A DNA stretch of 64,000 bases. Source: Verrucomicrobiota bacterium. Its GTDB lineage: Bacteria > Verrucomicrobiota > Verrucomicrobiia > Limisphaerales > UBA9464. This document shows, in pieces, positions 1 through 7,563 of this stretch. Under the pieces are notes generated by a model. The model made no database searches. It was not told the DNA's origin and saw nothing but the letters and a program-made list of their open reading frames with translations. Position 1 is the first letter of the stretch. The number at the start of each line of letters is the position of its first letter. A program made the position numbers and the translations under genes. The stretch lies in contig JAFLEF010000026.1 in NCBI GenBank assembly GCA_017309115.1, positions 33,186 to 97,185 of the forward strand, given 5' to 3'.

Positions 1-2
1 CG

Positions 3-758
3 GTGCGGCAGGTGCTGGATCAGGCCGTTGCTACGCTGGGGAATCCTCGCCGAGTGGGTCTGTCGGCGCCGGGCATTGCCGCCCGAGACAATCGGAGTAT
101 TGCGTTCATGCCCGGTCGGTTTGCGGGACTCGAGGGGTTAATCTGGGGCGAGTATCTAAATCGTCCCGATGGGGTGTCGGTGTTGAACGATGCGAATGCG
201 GCGTTGGTGGGGGAAGTGGCGTTTGGCGCGGGGCGGGGGGCGTCCAATGCCATCCTCCTGACTTTGGGAACGGGCGTGGGAGGAGCAATCATGATGGAGG
301 GACGCTTGCTTCGGGGACACACCGGGAAAGCCGGACACCTGGGTCATGCCACGGTGAACTTTGAGGGGCCACCGGACATTTGTCAGGCGCCGGGCAGTCT
401 GGAGGATGCGCTGGGGAATCATAACATTCGGGCGCGCACTAGCGGCCGGTTCGAGACGACACATGCACTGATTCGCGCGGTGGAATCGGGCGATGCGGAG
501 GCCCGGCGATTGTGGCTCCGTTCGGTTCGGGCGTTGGCGGCTGCACTGGCGTCGTTTGGCAACGTGCTCGACCCGGAAGTGGCCATCATTGGCGGCGGCA
601 TTGCGCGAGGTGGAGAGACCCTGTTCGGACCATTGCGGGCCTTTCTGGAGGAAATGGAATGGCGTCCGGGTGGAGTGGGGATGCGGTTGGTGCCGGCTGA
701 ACTTGGGGAACTGGCGGGGGCCTACGGAGCAGCGGTGTGGGAGCGACCGGTGGGATGA
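3..758 (+). CDS. ROK-family sugar kinase-like protein, 5' end missing
   Basis: The frame is open at the left edge, so this is the C-terminal part (about 251 residues) of a ROK (repressor, ORF, kinase) protein. These are cytoplasmic sugar kinases or sugar-responsive regulators. The N-terminal ATP loop lies outside the window. Visible family features are NDANAA with the putative catalytic Asp, the glycine-rich LGTGVGGAI and, near the end, IIGGGIA. Two signatures are altered. The usual E-x-G-H reads GHLGH, with His for the Glu. The zinc motif C-x-C-G-x-x-G-C-x-E reads DICQAPGSLE, keeping one of three Cys. It may therefore not bind zinc, and its activity is uncertain. It converges on pabB, 49 bp away. 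Confidence 0.8.
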   Translation: MRQVLDQAVATLGNPRRVGLSAPGIAARDNRSIAFMPGRFAGLEGLIWGEYLNRPDGVSVLNDANAALVGEVAFGAGRGASNAILLTLGTGVGGAIMMEGRLLRGHTGKAGHLGHATVNFEGPPDICQAPGSLEDALGNHNIRARTSGRFETTHALIRAVESGDAEARRLWLRSVRALAAALASFGNVLDPEVAIIGGGIARGGETLFGPLRAFLEEMEWRPGGVGMRLVPAELGELAGAYGAAVWERPVG

Positions 759-807
759 TTCGCGAAGCCGCCGATGGGTTATCCGCCGTGGTCGCTGAGG
801 GTGCCCT

Positions 808-2241
808 TTAGCCCTGGGGATGAACTCGAAGCGGTTGTCCGTCGGGTGCGAGCGCCGCCAAAAATCCGCCGGCCTTGGCCAGGGTCTCCTCGTATTCGGC
901 GACGGGTTGGGAATCGGCCACGATCCCAGCGCCGACGTGGAACCAAGCCGTTCGGTCCTGCACCACCGCCGTTCGGATGGTGATGCTGAGCTGGCTTTCC
1001 CGGTTGAATCCCAAATATCCGTGGCATCCGCAGTAGGGTCCGCGAGCGACGGGTTCCAGCTCATCAATGATCTCCATTGCCCTAATTTTGGGGGCTCCGG
1101 TGATGCTTCCGCCCGGAAAACAGGACGCCAGCGCATCGAGATGGGTAAGGTCCGGCCGCAGATGTCCTTCAATGGTCGAGACCAAATGCTGGACGTGTGC
1201 GAATCGTTCCAGGCGCATGAGATCGGGCACCCGGACCGAGCCGTACTCGCACACCCGACCAAGGTCATTGCGCAGCAGATCGGTGATCATGACCAGTTCG
1301 GCATTTTCCTTTTCGCTGTGCTGAAGCTCCCAGGCGAGTTGGGCGTCTCGGATGGGATCGGCGTCGCGGGGCCGGGTGCCTTTGATGGGCCGGGTGAGAA
1401 TGTGATTTCCGCTCAGTCGCAGGAAGAGTTCCGGGGAAGTGGAGAGGAGTTGAAAATTGCCGCAGTCGTAGCGGGCGGAGAAAGGAGCCGGGGAGCGGGC
1501 GATGAGGCGCTCGAAGAATTCGGCCGCGCCAAAGGGCAGTTCCGTCTGCAGACGTTGGGCGAGGTTAACCTGATAGATGTCGCCGGCGCGGATGTAGGCT
1601 TGAGCGCGTTCGACGGCGGCCAGGAATTGAGCGCGGGACAGGGAGCTGTGGATGGGGCCTGGGAAAACATTTTTCCGCGATCGGGAAGGGATCGTGAATT
1701 CCTGCGATAAACGTTCACGCCACCAGTTCAATTGGCGGAGAAGTTCCGATTCGCGCCGGGCTCCCGAGGCATCCAGACCGGTCGCGACAATCCAGGTTTT
1801 CCCGAGCAGATGGTCAAAGACGACGAGACTGGGAAAGAACCCCACGTGGCAGTCGGGTACGTCCAGATCGTTGATGGCGCGTCGGGACAAGCGCGGTTCA
1901 ACGAACTGTTTAAGGTCGTATCCCCAGTAGCCGAAGCAGCCGCCCAAGGGAAATGGGAAGTCCACTTCTTCGAGCAGTTCAAACCGGGCGAGGAGAGCCT
2001 CCAAATGTTGCCAGGGATTTCCGAATTGAGTCTGGCCGCGGCCTCGACCGACGCGAGTCACGCAGGCGGGCCCGGAGGACCGGAAGGTCAGCATGGGCCG
2101 GGCGGCCACCAGCGAGTAGCGGGCGCTCGGAACGTCGAAGGTACCGGTGCGGAGCAGGACGAGTCCGGGTTCCGAGCGGAGCGAAGCCGCCAGGGAATCC
2201 GGAGTGTGCAGAGTGGCCGTTGCTTCCACGACGACACGCAT
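808..2241 (-). CDS. pabB: Aminodeoxychorismate synthase component I (PabB)
   Basis: A chorismate-binding enzyme of 477 residues, predicted to convert chorismate to 4-amino-4-deoxychorismate for folate synthesis together with a glutaminase partner (PabA) not seen here. The C-terminal domain carries [38 protein letters not shown] and GYLGFN. The PIKGT motif and the [12 protein letters not shown] form favour PabB over anthranilate synthase TrpE. The start is the ATG at 2239-2241 ([11 protein letters not shown]); the frame stays open upstream, but that extension is low complexity and runs into the divergent prepilin gene. No PabC lyase domain is fused. Assignment to PabB is good, and TrpE is the only real alternative. 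Confidence 0.85.
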   Translation of the reverse strand: MRVVVEATATLHTPDSLAASLRSEPGLVLLRTGTFDVPSARYSLVAARPMLTFRSSGPACVTRVGRGRGQTQFGNPWQHLEALLARFELLEEVDFPFPLGGCFGYWGYDLKQFVEPRLSRRAINDLDVPDCHVGFFPSLVVFDHLLGKTWIVATGLDASGARRESELLRQLNWWRERLSQEFTIPSRSRKNVFPGPIHSSLSRAQFLAAVERAQAYIRAGDIYQVNLAQRLQTELPFGAAEFFERLIARSPAPFSARYDCGNFQLLSTSPELFLRLSGNHILTRPIKGTRPRDADPIRDAQLAWELQHSEKENAELVMITDLLRNDLGRVCEYGSVRVPDLMRLERFAHVQHLVSTIEGHLRPDLTHLDALASCFPGGSITGAPKIRAMEIIDELEPVARGPYCGCHGYLGFNRESQLSITIRTAVVQDRTAWFHVGAGIVADSQPVAEYEETLAKAGGFLAALAPDGQPLRVHPQG

Positions 2242-2398
2242 CGAGGAACGAGCGTGGCAGACCAGGCGAAGTTTGGGAATGCTGGAGCTGGGGGATTGGC
2301 CGAATCGTGACGGTGCATTCCAGATAGGCTGCCGTGCCCCAGTGGCATGGCTGCGAACGTGGCGAGACGGCATTGTTTCTCGTCCACTTTCCACGACC

Positions 2399-3199
2399 AT
2401 GCGCCCTTCCTGTGCCTCCCGTTCCCGGCTTGCCTTCACGCTGATTGAGTTGCTCGTCGTGATTGCGATTATCGCCATTCTGGCGGGAATGCTTCTGCCC
2501 GCCCTGTCCAAGGCGAAGGCCAAGGCTACCCAGACTGCGTGTTTGAACAATCAGCGTCAGCTGGGGTTGGCGACGATTATGTACGTGCAGGAGTTCAAGA
2601 TGTACCCCGGGGCTATCGATGCCCGGCCGGGTCCAGGATATTTTTCCTACATCTGGGTGAACCGACTGTTTTCGCAGATGGGTACCAATCGAGCGGCATT
2701 CTGGTGTCCGGCAGGCAAGAGCATCTGGCGCTGGGACACCAATGTGAATCGCACGCTGAGGAATCAGTTGGAGTACATCGGCACTCCGGCGTTTCGCCTG
2801 GGCGCAGCCGCCTTCACCTACGGCTACAATGACTGGGGATTGGCGGCTCCCGGGGCGAAGCCTCAATTGGGTTTGGGCGGTGATATTGGTCCGGGGTTCT
2901 CCGACGAGGTCCGGGAGGCGGCGGTGGTGGCACCGACGGAAATGATCATGTTGGCGGACTCCAAGACAGACACCAATTGGGACGGCAATATTGATCCCAA
3001 AGAGTCGGATCAGTGGCCGTCCAATCGGCACAACAAGCGAACGAATCTGCTGTTTGCCGATGGCCATGCGGAGAATGCCATCCGTCGGGAGGTGGTGAAT
3101 CCGCGGAACAACGAGTGGCGCCGGCGCTGGAACAATGACAACCAACCGCATCTGGAGATTGGCAATTGGACGGGGGATTCGGGTTCGGGACGGGACTGA
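2399..3199 (+). CDS. Prepilin-like protein with N-terminal methylation signal and H-X9-DG motif
   Basis: A 266-residue type IV pilin-like or pseudopilin protein. After a short basic leader it has [19 protein letters not shown], the prepilin peptidase/methylation signal with Glu at +5, followed by a hydrophobic helix. The C-terminal part has [12 protein letters not shown], which is the H-X9-DG signature of the processing-associated domain found in large paralogous families in Planctomycetes, Verrucomicrobia and Lentisphaerae. It is probably exported to the inner membrane or assembled in a pseudopilus; the individual role of these paralogues is unknown. The ATG at 2399 was chosen because it puts 12 residues before the signal. 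It is divergent from pabB. Confidence 0.85.
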   Translation: MRPSCASRSRLAFTLIELLVVIAIIAILAGMLLPALSKAKAKATQTACLNNQRQLGLATIMYVQEFKMYPGAIDARPGPGYFSYIWVNRLFSQMGTNRAAFWCPAGKSIWRWDTNVNRTLRNQLEYIGTPAFRLGAAAFTYGYNDWGLAAPGAKPQLGLGGDIGPGFSDEVREAAVVAPTEMIMLADSKTDTNWDGNIDPKESDQWPSNRHNKRTNLLFADGHAENAIRREVVNPRNNEWRRRWNNDNQPHLEIGNWTGDSGSGRD

Positions 3200-3213
3200 C
3201 GCGGAACAGATTT

Positions 3214-3306
3214 GGTAGGGCAACGCTCTGTGGAGCCGGGCGTGGGTGGACTCCTGATGCGTGATTCGTCGGGACGCGAACGGCTCGGTGGAACCTAGCC
3301 CGACCC
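3214..3306. repeat. Palindromic intergenic repeat (REP/MITE-like), diverged copy
   Basis: An imperfect 93 bp palindrome beginning GGTAGGGCAACGCTC and ending with the approximate reverse complement. The inner arms are GAGCCG and CGGCTC. It belongs to the family also present at 10320, 43288-43632, 47371 and 63145-63840. It sits between the prepilin gene and comEC. Confidence 0.75.
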
Positions 3307-3387
3307 AGAGGAAGCTGACGCCAAGTCCAAACTCCTCGCTAAACCTAGCGATGGGTGCTCGTTGGGTTACCCGGCAGACTTGTCGGG

Positions 3388-5835
3388 ATGGTCAGTAGGC
3401 GTCCCTGGATAATTCCTCTCGTGGGGTTGGTGGCTGGAATCCTTGGAGTAGAGGCGTTTCCCGCTTATGTCGGCCTCGGGGGGTGCGTGGTGGTGTTGGC
3501 ATTGATGCGGGCGCGCTGGCGGCAGTGGAGTGCGTTGAGCCAGTTGATCGGTTGGGCCTTGGCGGGTGGGTTGTCCTGGTGGCTGGAGCTGACTCCGCTG
3601 AGTCCGGAGGACCTGCGACTGGAGTGGTCGGGAGCGCCTCGGTTGGTGGAAGTGGAGGGGACCATTCGGGGGGATCCAGAGTTGCGTCAGACGGTCGGAG
3701 TCACCCGGAACCCTTGGCGGACCGTAGCGGTGGTGCGCGTTCGTTCCTGGCGGGAGCCGGGGGGAGCGTGGGCTCCCGCCTGGGGAAACATTCTGACCCA
3801 AACCCGCGGAACGTTGCCGGTGGGTGGTTTTTCTGGGGCGTCGGTGCGGATTCATGGACTGGCTCGAGTCCCGCCTGAGGCGGAGGTTCCGGGGTTGTTC
3901 GATTACCGCCGTCATTTGCGCTATCGGGGAATTCATTTCCTGCTGGAAGCAGACTCCGGGGGTGACTGGTGGATTGATCCCTCGCCGCGGACCCGTCCCT
4001 GGAGCGCCTGGTTTGTGCCTTGGGCGCAGCGGGCGTTGGCGGAGGGATTGCCGGACTCGGAGTCCACCCGACTGCTGTGGGCCATGACCCTGGGATGGCG
4101 CACGGCCCTCACGGAGGACGTGAGTCGAAGCTTCGTGGAATCTGGAACGATGCATGTCTTCGCGATCAGCGGACTGCACATCGCACTGTTGGCTGGGGTG
4201 ATGGTGGCGATGCTGCGGCTGTGCCGAGTGGACCGGTCGATTGCGGGCGCGGTAGTGGTGCCGGCGTTGTGGTTTTACGTGGCGGCGACGGGATGGCAGC
4301 CGTCCGCGGTGCGTTCGGCGGTGATGACCACGGTAGTGGTGGGAAGTTGGATGCTCCGCCGGCCGGGCGACGGGCTGAATTCACTGGCTTTGGCGGCGGT
4401 GATCATTTTGGTGGCGGATCCGGGCCAATTGTTTCAACCCGGCTTTCAGTTGTCGTTCGCTGCGGTGGCCGGGCTGATCTGGGGTGCCGAAGGTTGGATT
4501 CGTCGTCTGGATCCCTCGCGATGGCTTCCGGACGATCCGTTTCTGCCCCCGGAACTTCAGGCGCGTTGGCGGGAACCGGTGCGGGATGTTCTCCGCGCCT
4601 TGGGGCAATCCCTGGGAATTTCCCTGGCGGCGTTGGTCGCGACCTTGCCCTGGGTCATTCACCACTTCCATCTGTTCAGTCCAGTGGGCGTGTTGGCCAA
4701 CGTGGTGGTCGTTCCGTTATCCGGAGCGGCGTTGGCGGCCAATGTGGGGGCCCTGTTGACCTATCCGCTGTGGCCGGGGTTGGCTGGTTGGTTCAATGCC
4801 AGTGCCTGGGTGTGGATGACCGGGATGACGTTCTTCAGTCGTTGGTTTGCCGGATGGCCAGGCGCGGTCTGGTCGGTCGCGAGTCCGCCGTGGTATTGGT
4901 GGGTGTTGTATTATGGGGTGATTTTGGCCCTGGGAAATCGCTGGCTCGTGCTGGGATGGAACCGTGGGTGCATTGGGGGTGGCGTAGCGGTGGCCATCCT
5001 GGTTACCGGGGGAATTTGGAGTCATTCCGGCACCGAAATTACCGTCCTTCCCGGAGGAACGGTGGTCGTAGATGGATGCGGCTGGAGCGAAGACCTGATT
5101 CTTAATGCGGGCCCGGTTCGAAGCGCTGACCGGGTGCTCCTGCCGTGGTTGCGGAGTCAGGGGTGGAATCGCATCCCGCGTTTGGCGCTGATCCAGGCCG
5201 ATGCGGCTCATGTGGGCGGCGCGGGGCTTTTGCTGGAGCGTTGGCGGCCGGATCGGCTCGTCACCGGGTCCTTGCGTCAGCGTTCGCCGATCTTCCGGAA
5301 GGTGGTCGAACAGGCCCGGGCGGCGGGAGTTCCCGTGACTGAGGTCGGGGCGGGGGACCGGATTGGAACTTGGACGGTGGTGAGCCCGCGAGCGACCGAT
5401 CGTTTTACGACGGCGGCGGACAATGCCCAGGTCTGGGTCGGGGAACTGGAATCCGTCCGGATTTTGGTGCTGCCCGACCTGGGCCCTGAGGTCCGCCAGC
5501 GACTCTGGGAACGTTGGCCGGCGGAACTAGATTCGGTGGACGTGGTACTGGCGGAGGTTTCGGAGGCCAACGAGGTCAGTTGGCAGTCTTGGCGCGAACG
5601 ACTTCAGCCGAAGTTCAGCTGGGTGACTCGAGTGGGGGAGCACGCCCAACGAATTCCCGTGGAGAAGACTCGTTCCTGGCCTCGGCTGGATTCGGAGGCG
5701 GTGGGTACCGAGGTGGTCAGTATTCGGCTCCGGGAGGGCGAGATCCGGGTGGATCTGCGGGACGGGACGCGGCGAACGTGGCCGTCGGATCGCTCGGGAT
5801 TTACCCGGATTGCGGGGAAGGGAGGCAGGCCATGA
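3388..5835 (+). CDS. comEC: ComEC/Rec2-family DNA uptake channel with degenerate metallo-beta-lactamase domain
   Basis: A polytopic inner-membrane protein of 815 residues, predicted to form the channel that takes in single-stranded DNA during transformation. The N-terminal membrane/OB region (DUF4131 type) is followed by the Competence domain, with FAISGLHIALLAG at about residues 255-270 and many membrane helices. The C-terminal portion aligns with the beta-lactamase-like domain of ComEC, but where others have a His/Asp-rich metal motif (THPDADHIGG type) this protein reads LIQADAAHVGG. Metal-dependent nuclease activity is therefore doubtful. The start is the ATG at 3388; an in-frame GTG lies 33 bp upstream. 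dprA, another transformation gene, is at 37.4 kb. Confidence 0.85.
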   Translation: MVSRRPWIIPLVGLVAGILGVEAFPAYVGLGGCVVVLALMRARWRQWSALSQLIGWALAGGLSWWLELTPLSPEDLRLEWSGAPRLVEVEGTIRGDPELRQTVGVTRNPWRTVAVVRVRSWREPGGAWAPAWGNILTQTRGTLPVGGFSGASVRIHGLARVPPEAEVPGLFDYRRHLRYRGIHFLLEADSGGDWWIDPSPRTRPWSAWFVPWAQRALAEGLPDSESTRLLWAMTLGWRTALTEDVSRSFVESGTMHVFAISGLHIALLAGVMVAMLRLCRVDRSIAGAVVVPALWFYVAATGWQPSAVRSAVMTTVVVGSWMLRRPGDGLNSLALAAVIILVADPGQLFQPGFQLSFAAVAGLIWGAEGWIRRLDPSRWLPDDPFLPPELQARWREPVRDVLRALGQSLGISLAALVATLPWVIHHFHLFSPVGVLANVVVVPLSGAALAANVGALLTYPLWPGLAGWFNASAWVWMTGMTFFSRWFAGWPGAVWSVASPPWYWWVLYYGVILALGNRWLVLGWNRGCIGGGVAVAILVTGGIWSHSGTEITVLPGGTVVVDGCGWSEDLILNAGPVRSADRVLLPWLRSQGWNRIPRLALIQADAAHVGGAGLLLERWRPDRLVTGSLRQRSPIFRKVVEQARAAGVPVTEVGAGDRIGTWTVVSPRATDRFTTAADNAQVWVGELESVRILVLPDLGPEVRQRLWERWPAELDSVDVVLAEVSEANEVSWQSWRERLQPKFSWVTRVGEHAQRIPVEKTRSWPRLDSEAVGTEVVSIRLREGEIRVDLRDGTRRTWPSDRSGFTRIAGKGGRP

Positions 5836-5881
5836 GACAACGAAGTCTCGGATCCAACCATGGTTTATCAGCCGAGCAGCA

Positions 5882-6481
5882 TCACTGGGGAAGAACGCCC
5901 TTCTTCTCTAGTTTGAACATCTTCGGAGCGATGACGGCCTGGCAGTAGGGCTGATTGGGGTTCTTCTTGAAGTAATCCTGATGGTAATCCTCGGCCGGGT
6001 AGAATTTGGTCAGGGGCACAATCTCCGTGGTGATCTTGCCCTGGAATTGGGAGGCGTTGGCCAGTTCCTTGGACCGCAGGGCGGCGGCGTGCTGTTCCGG
6101 GGAGGAGTAAAAGATAACGCTCCGGTACTGGGTCCCGCGGTCGGCTCCCTGGCGGTTGAGGGTGGTGGGATCGTGGGCTTGCCAGAAGACGTCGAGCAGC
6201 TTCTCGAACGAGATGACCTCGGGATCGAACTCGATCTGGATCACCTCGGCATGACCCGTCTCGCCGGTGCAGATCTCCTTGTACGTGGGGTTTTGAGTCT
6301 GGCCCCCGGCGTAACCACTGACGACGCGGTGGACGCCGGGGATTTTTTCAAAGACCGCCTCGGTGCACCAGAAACACCCGCCACCCACGGTGGCGACTTC
6401 GCGTTTGGCCGGGGTTTGCGCCTGGGATAGGCAGAATCCCAACAGGGCCCACAGGCCGAGAGCGAGGAAGCGATTCGACAT
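5882..6481 (-). CDS. msrA: Peptide methionine sulfoxide reductase MsrA, exported
   Basis: Reduces methionine-S-sulfoxide in oxidised proteins. The 199-residue protein has a signal peptide (about residues 1-21, ending SQAQ) and then the MsrA core with GGCFWCTEAVFE (catalytic Cys36, second Cys39), GYAGG, GETGHAEVIQIEFDP and YHQDYF. The signal peptide implies a periplasmic or envelope enzyme. It is convergent with comEC. The YugP-type peptidase gene ends 9 bp upstream on the same strand, so the two are probably cotranscribed. Confidence 0.93.
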   Translation of the reverse strand: MSNRFLALGLWALLGFCLSQAQTPAKREVATVGGGCFWCTEAVFEKIPGVHRVVSGYAGGQTQNPTYKEICTGETGHAEVIQIEFDPEVISFEKLLDVFWQAHDPTTLNRQGADRGTQYRSVIFYSSPEQHAAALRSKELANASQFQGKITTEIVPLTKFYPAEDYHQDYFKKNPNQPYCQAVIAPKMFKLEKKGVLPQ

Positions 6482-6490
6482 AGTGTTTAA

Positions 6491-7180
6491 TTATTCGCGG
6501 GACCGGGCCAGCATGATCAGGCGGAGCACTTCCAGTACGGCCGAAATCATGGCGGCGACGTAGGTCAGGGCGGCGGCTCCCAGCATCTTACTCACGCCCC
6601 CGGCTTCGCGAGGATCGATGATGCCCAACCGGAGCAACTGGTCCTTCGCCCGGGCGGAGGCGTCGTATTCCACTGGGAGCGTAACGATTTGGAAGAACGC
6701 AATCAGCGCGTAACAGCCCACCCCGATCCAGAGCAGCGTGGTGGAAAAGGCTCCCAGCACTCCGCCCAAGAAAATTCCGCCCAGGATCAGGAACATAGCC
6801 ATGTTGGTGGCGATTCCGGTGACTGGAACCAAGGCCATCCGCAGTCCGAGCGGGCCGTAGGCGGCTTTGTGTTGTAGGGCATGGCCAACTTCGTGGGCGG
6901 CCACGCTGACGGACGCGACGCTGTTGCCGTGAAAGATGTCGTGCGACAGGAAAACGGCTCGCTTGGTCGGGTCGTAGTGGTCGGACAAGGTTCCTTCGAC
7001 TTCGTAGATCTCGACGTTGGGCAGTCCATTTCGGTCCAGGATCTCGCGGGCCGTTTGCGCTCCCGTGAAACCGCGGACGGTTCCAACCTGGGAAAAGCGG
7101 GCGTAGTTCGACCGGAGTTTGAACTGAGCCCAGAGCGCGATCAGCATGGCTGGGATCATCAAGAGCCAGCCCGATGACAT
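6491..7180 (-). CDS. YugP-type membrane zinc metallopeptidase
   Basis: A neutral zinc metallopeptidase (Zn_peptidase_2 family) of about 229 residues. An N-terminal membrane helix is followed by VAAHEVGHALQH, the HExxH zinc and catalytic motif, and then two or three hydrophobic segments. It is predicted to be anchored in the inner membrane; substrates are unknown. The ATG at 7178-7180 is preferred because a GAAGGA site (complement of 7191-7196) lies 10 nt upstream. ATGs at 7187 and 7205 are in frame but badly spaced from it. The gene leads into msrA. Confidence 0.82.
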   Translation of the reverse strand: MSSGWLLMIPAMLIALWAQFKLRSNYARFSQVGTVRGFTGAQTAREILDRNGLPNVEIYEVEGTLSDHYDPTKRAVFLSHDIFHGNSVASVSVAAHEVGHALQHKAAYGPLGLRMALVPVTGIATNMAMFLILGGIFLGGVLGAFSTTLLWIGVGCYALIAFFQIVTLPVEYDASARAKDQLLRLGIIDPREAGGVSKMLGAAALTYVAAMISAVLEVLRLIMLARSRE

Positions 7181-7563
7181 GAGGGACATTCCTTCGTTAG
7201 GGTGCATGTGTTGGGATCGCTGAGGGTTGCTCGGCGAACAGTGGAATTCTTAATGCGAGACCCTGGGAGTAGCAATTCGACGGTCGCAGATTTGATTCCA
7301 GTCTAGTCGAACAGAGTGACCAGGATTCGGGCGGCGGACGGGCCAACTCCAGTCGGGATTGCTTGAGAGCCAATCGTGGGTCCCGGCCCACGGTGGGGAG
7401 GCTTCTGCCGCGAGCCGATGCCCTGAAGACAGGATCTTTCTGAGTTTTCGGACAGGCGCTAAGTTTGGCACAGACGAAGGAGGGGTGATCATGCTAAGGT
7501 CTCCCCAATCCGGGGGGTAATCCCGGTTCGGGCTCGTCCCGGTGTCGGTTTCAGCCAGTGCTC
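7181..7563. other. Divergent intergenic region between YugP-type peptidase and kinase genes
   Basis: 383 bp with no supported gene. It should hold the promoters of both flanking genes, but no clear -35/-10 pair was recognised. It contains a nine-codon reading frame at 7491-7520 preceded by a strong AAGGAGGGG site (7477-7485), described under findings. Confidence 0.5.

Noticed and set aside
7464-7482. Sigma-54 promoter (TTGGCACAG) upstream of the kinase
   Set aside because: The -24 part is fair but no TTGC-type -12 element lies at the right distance.
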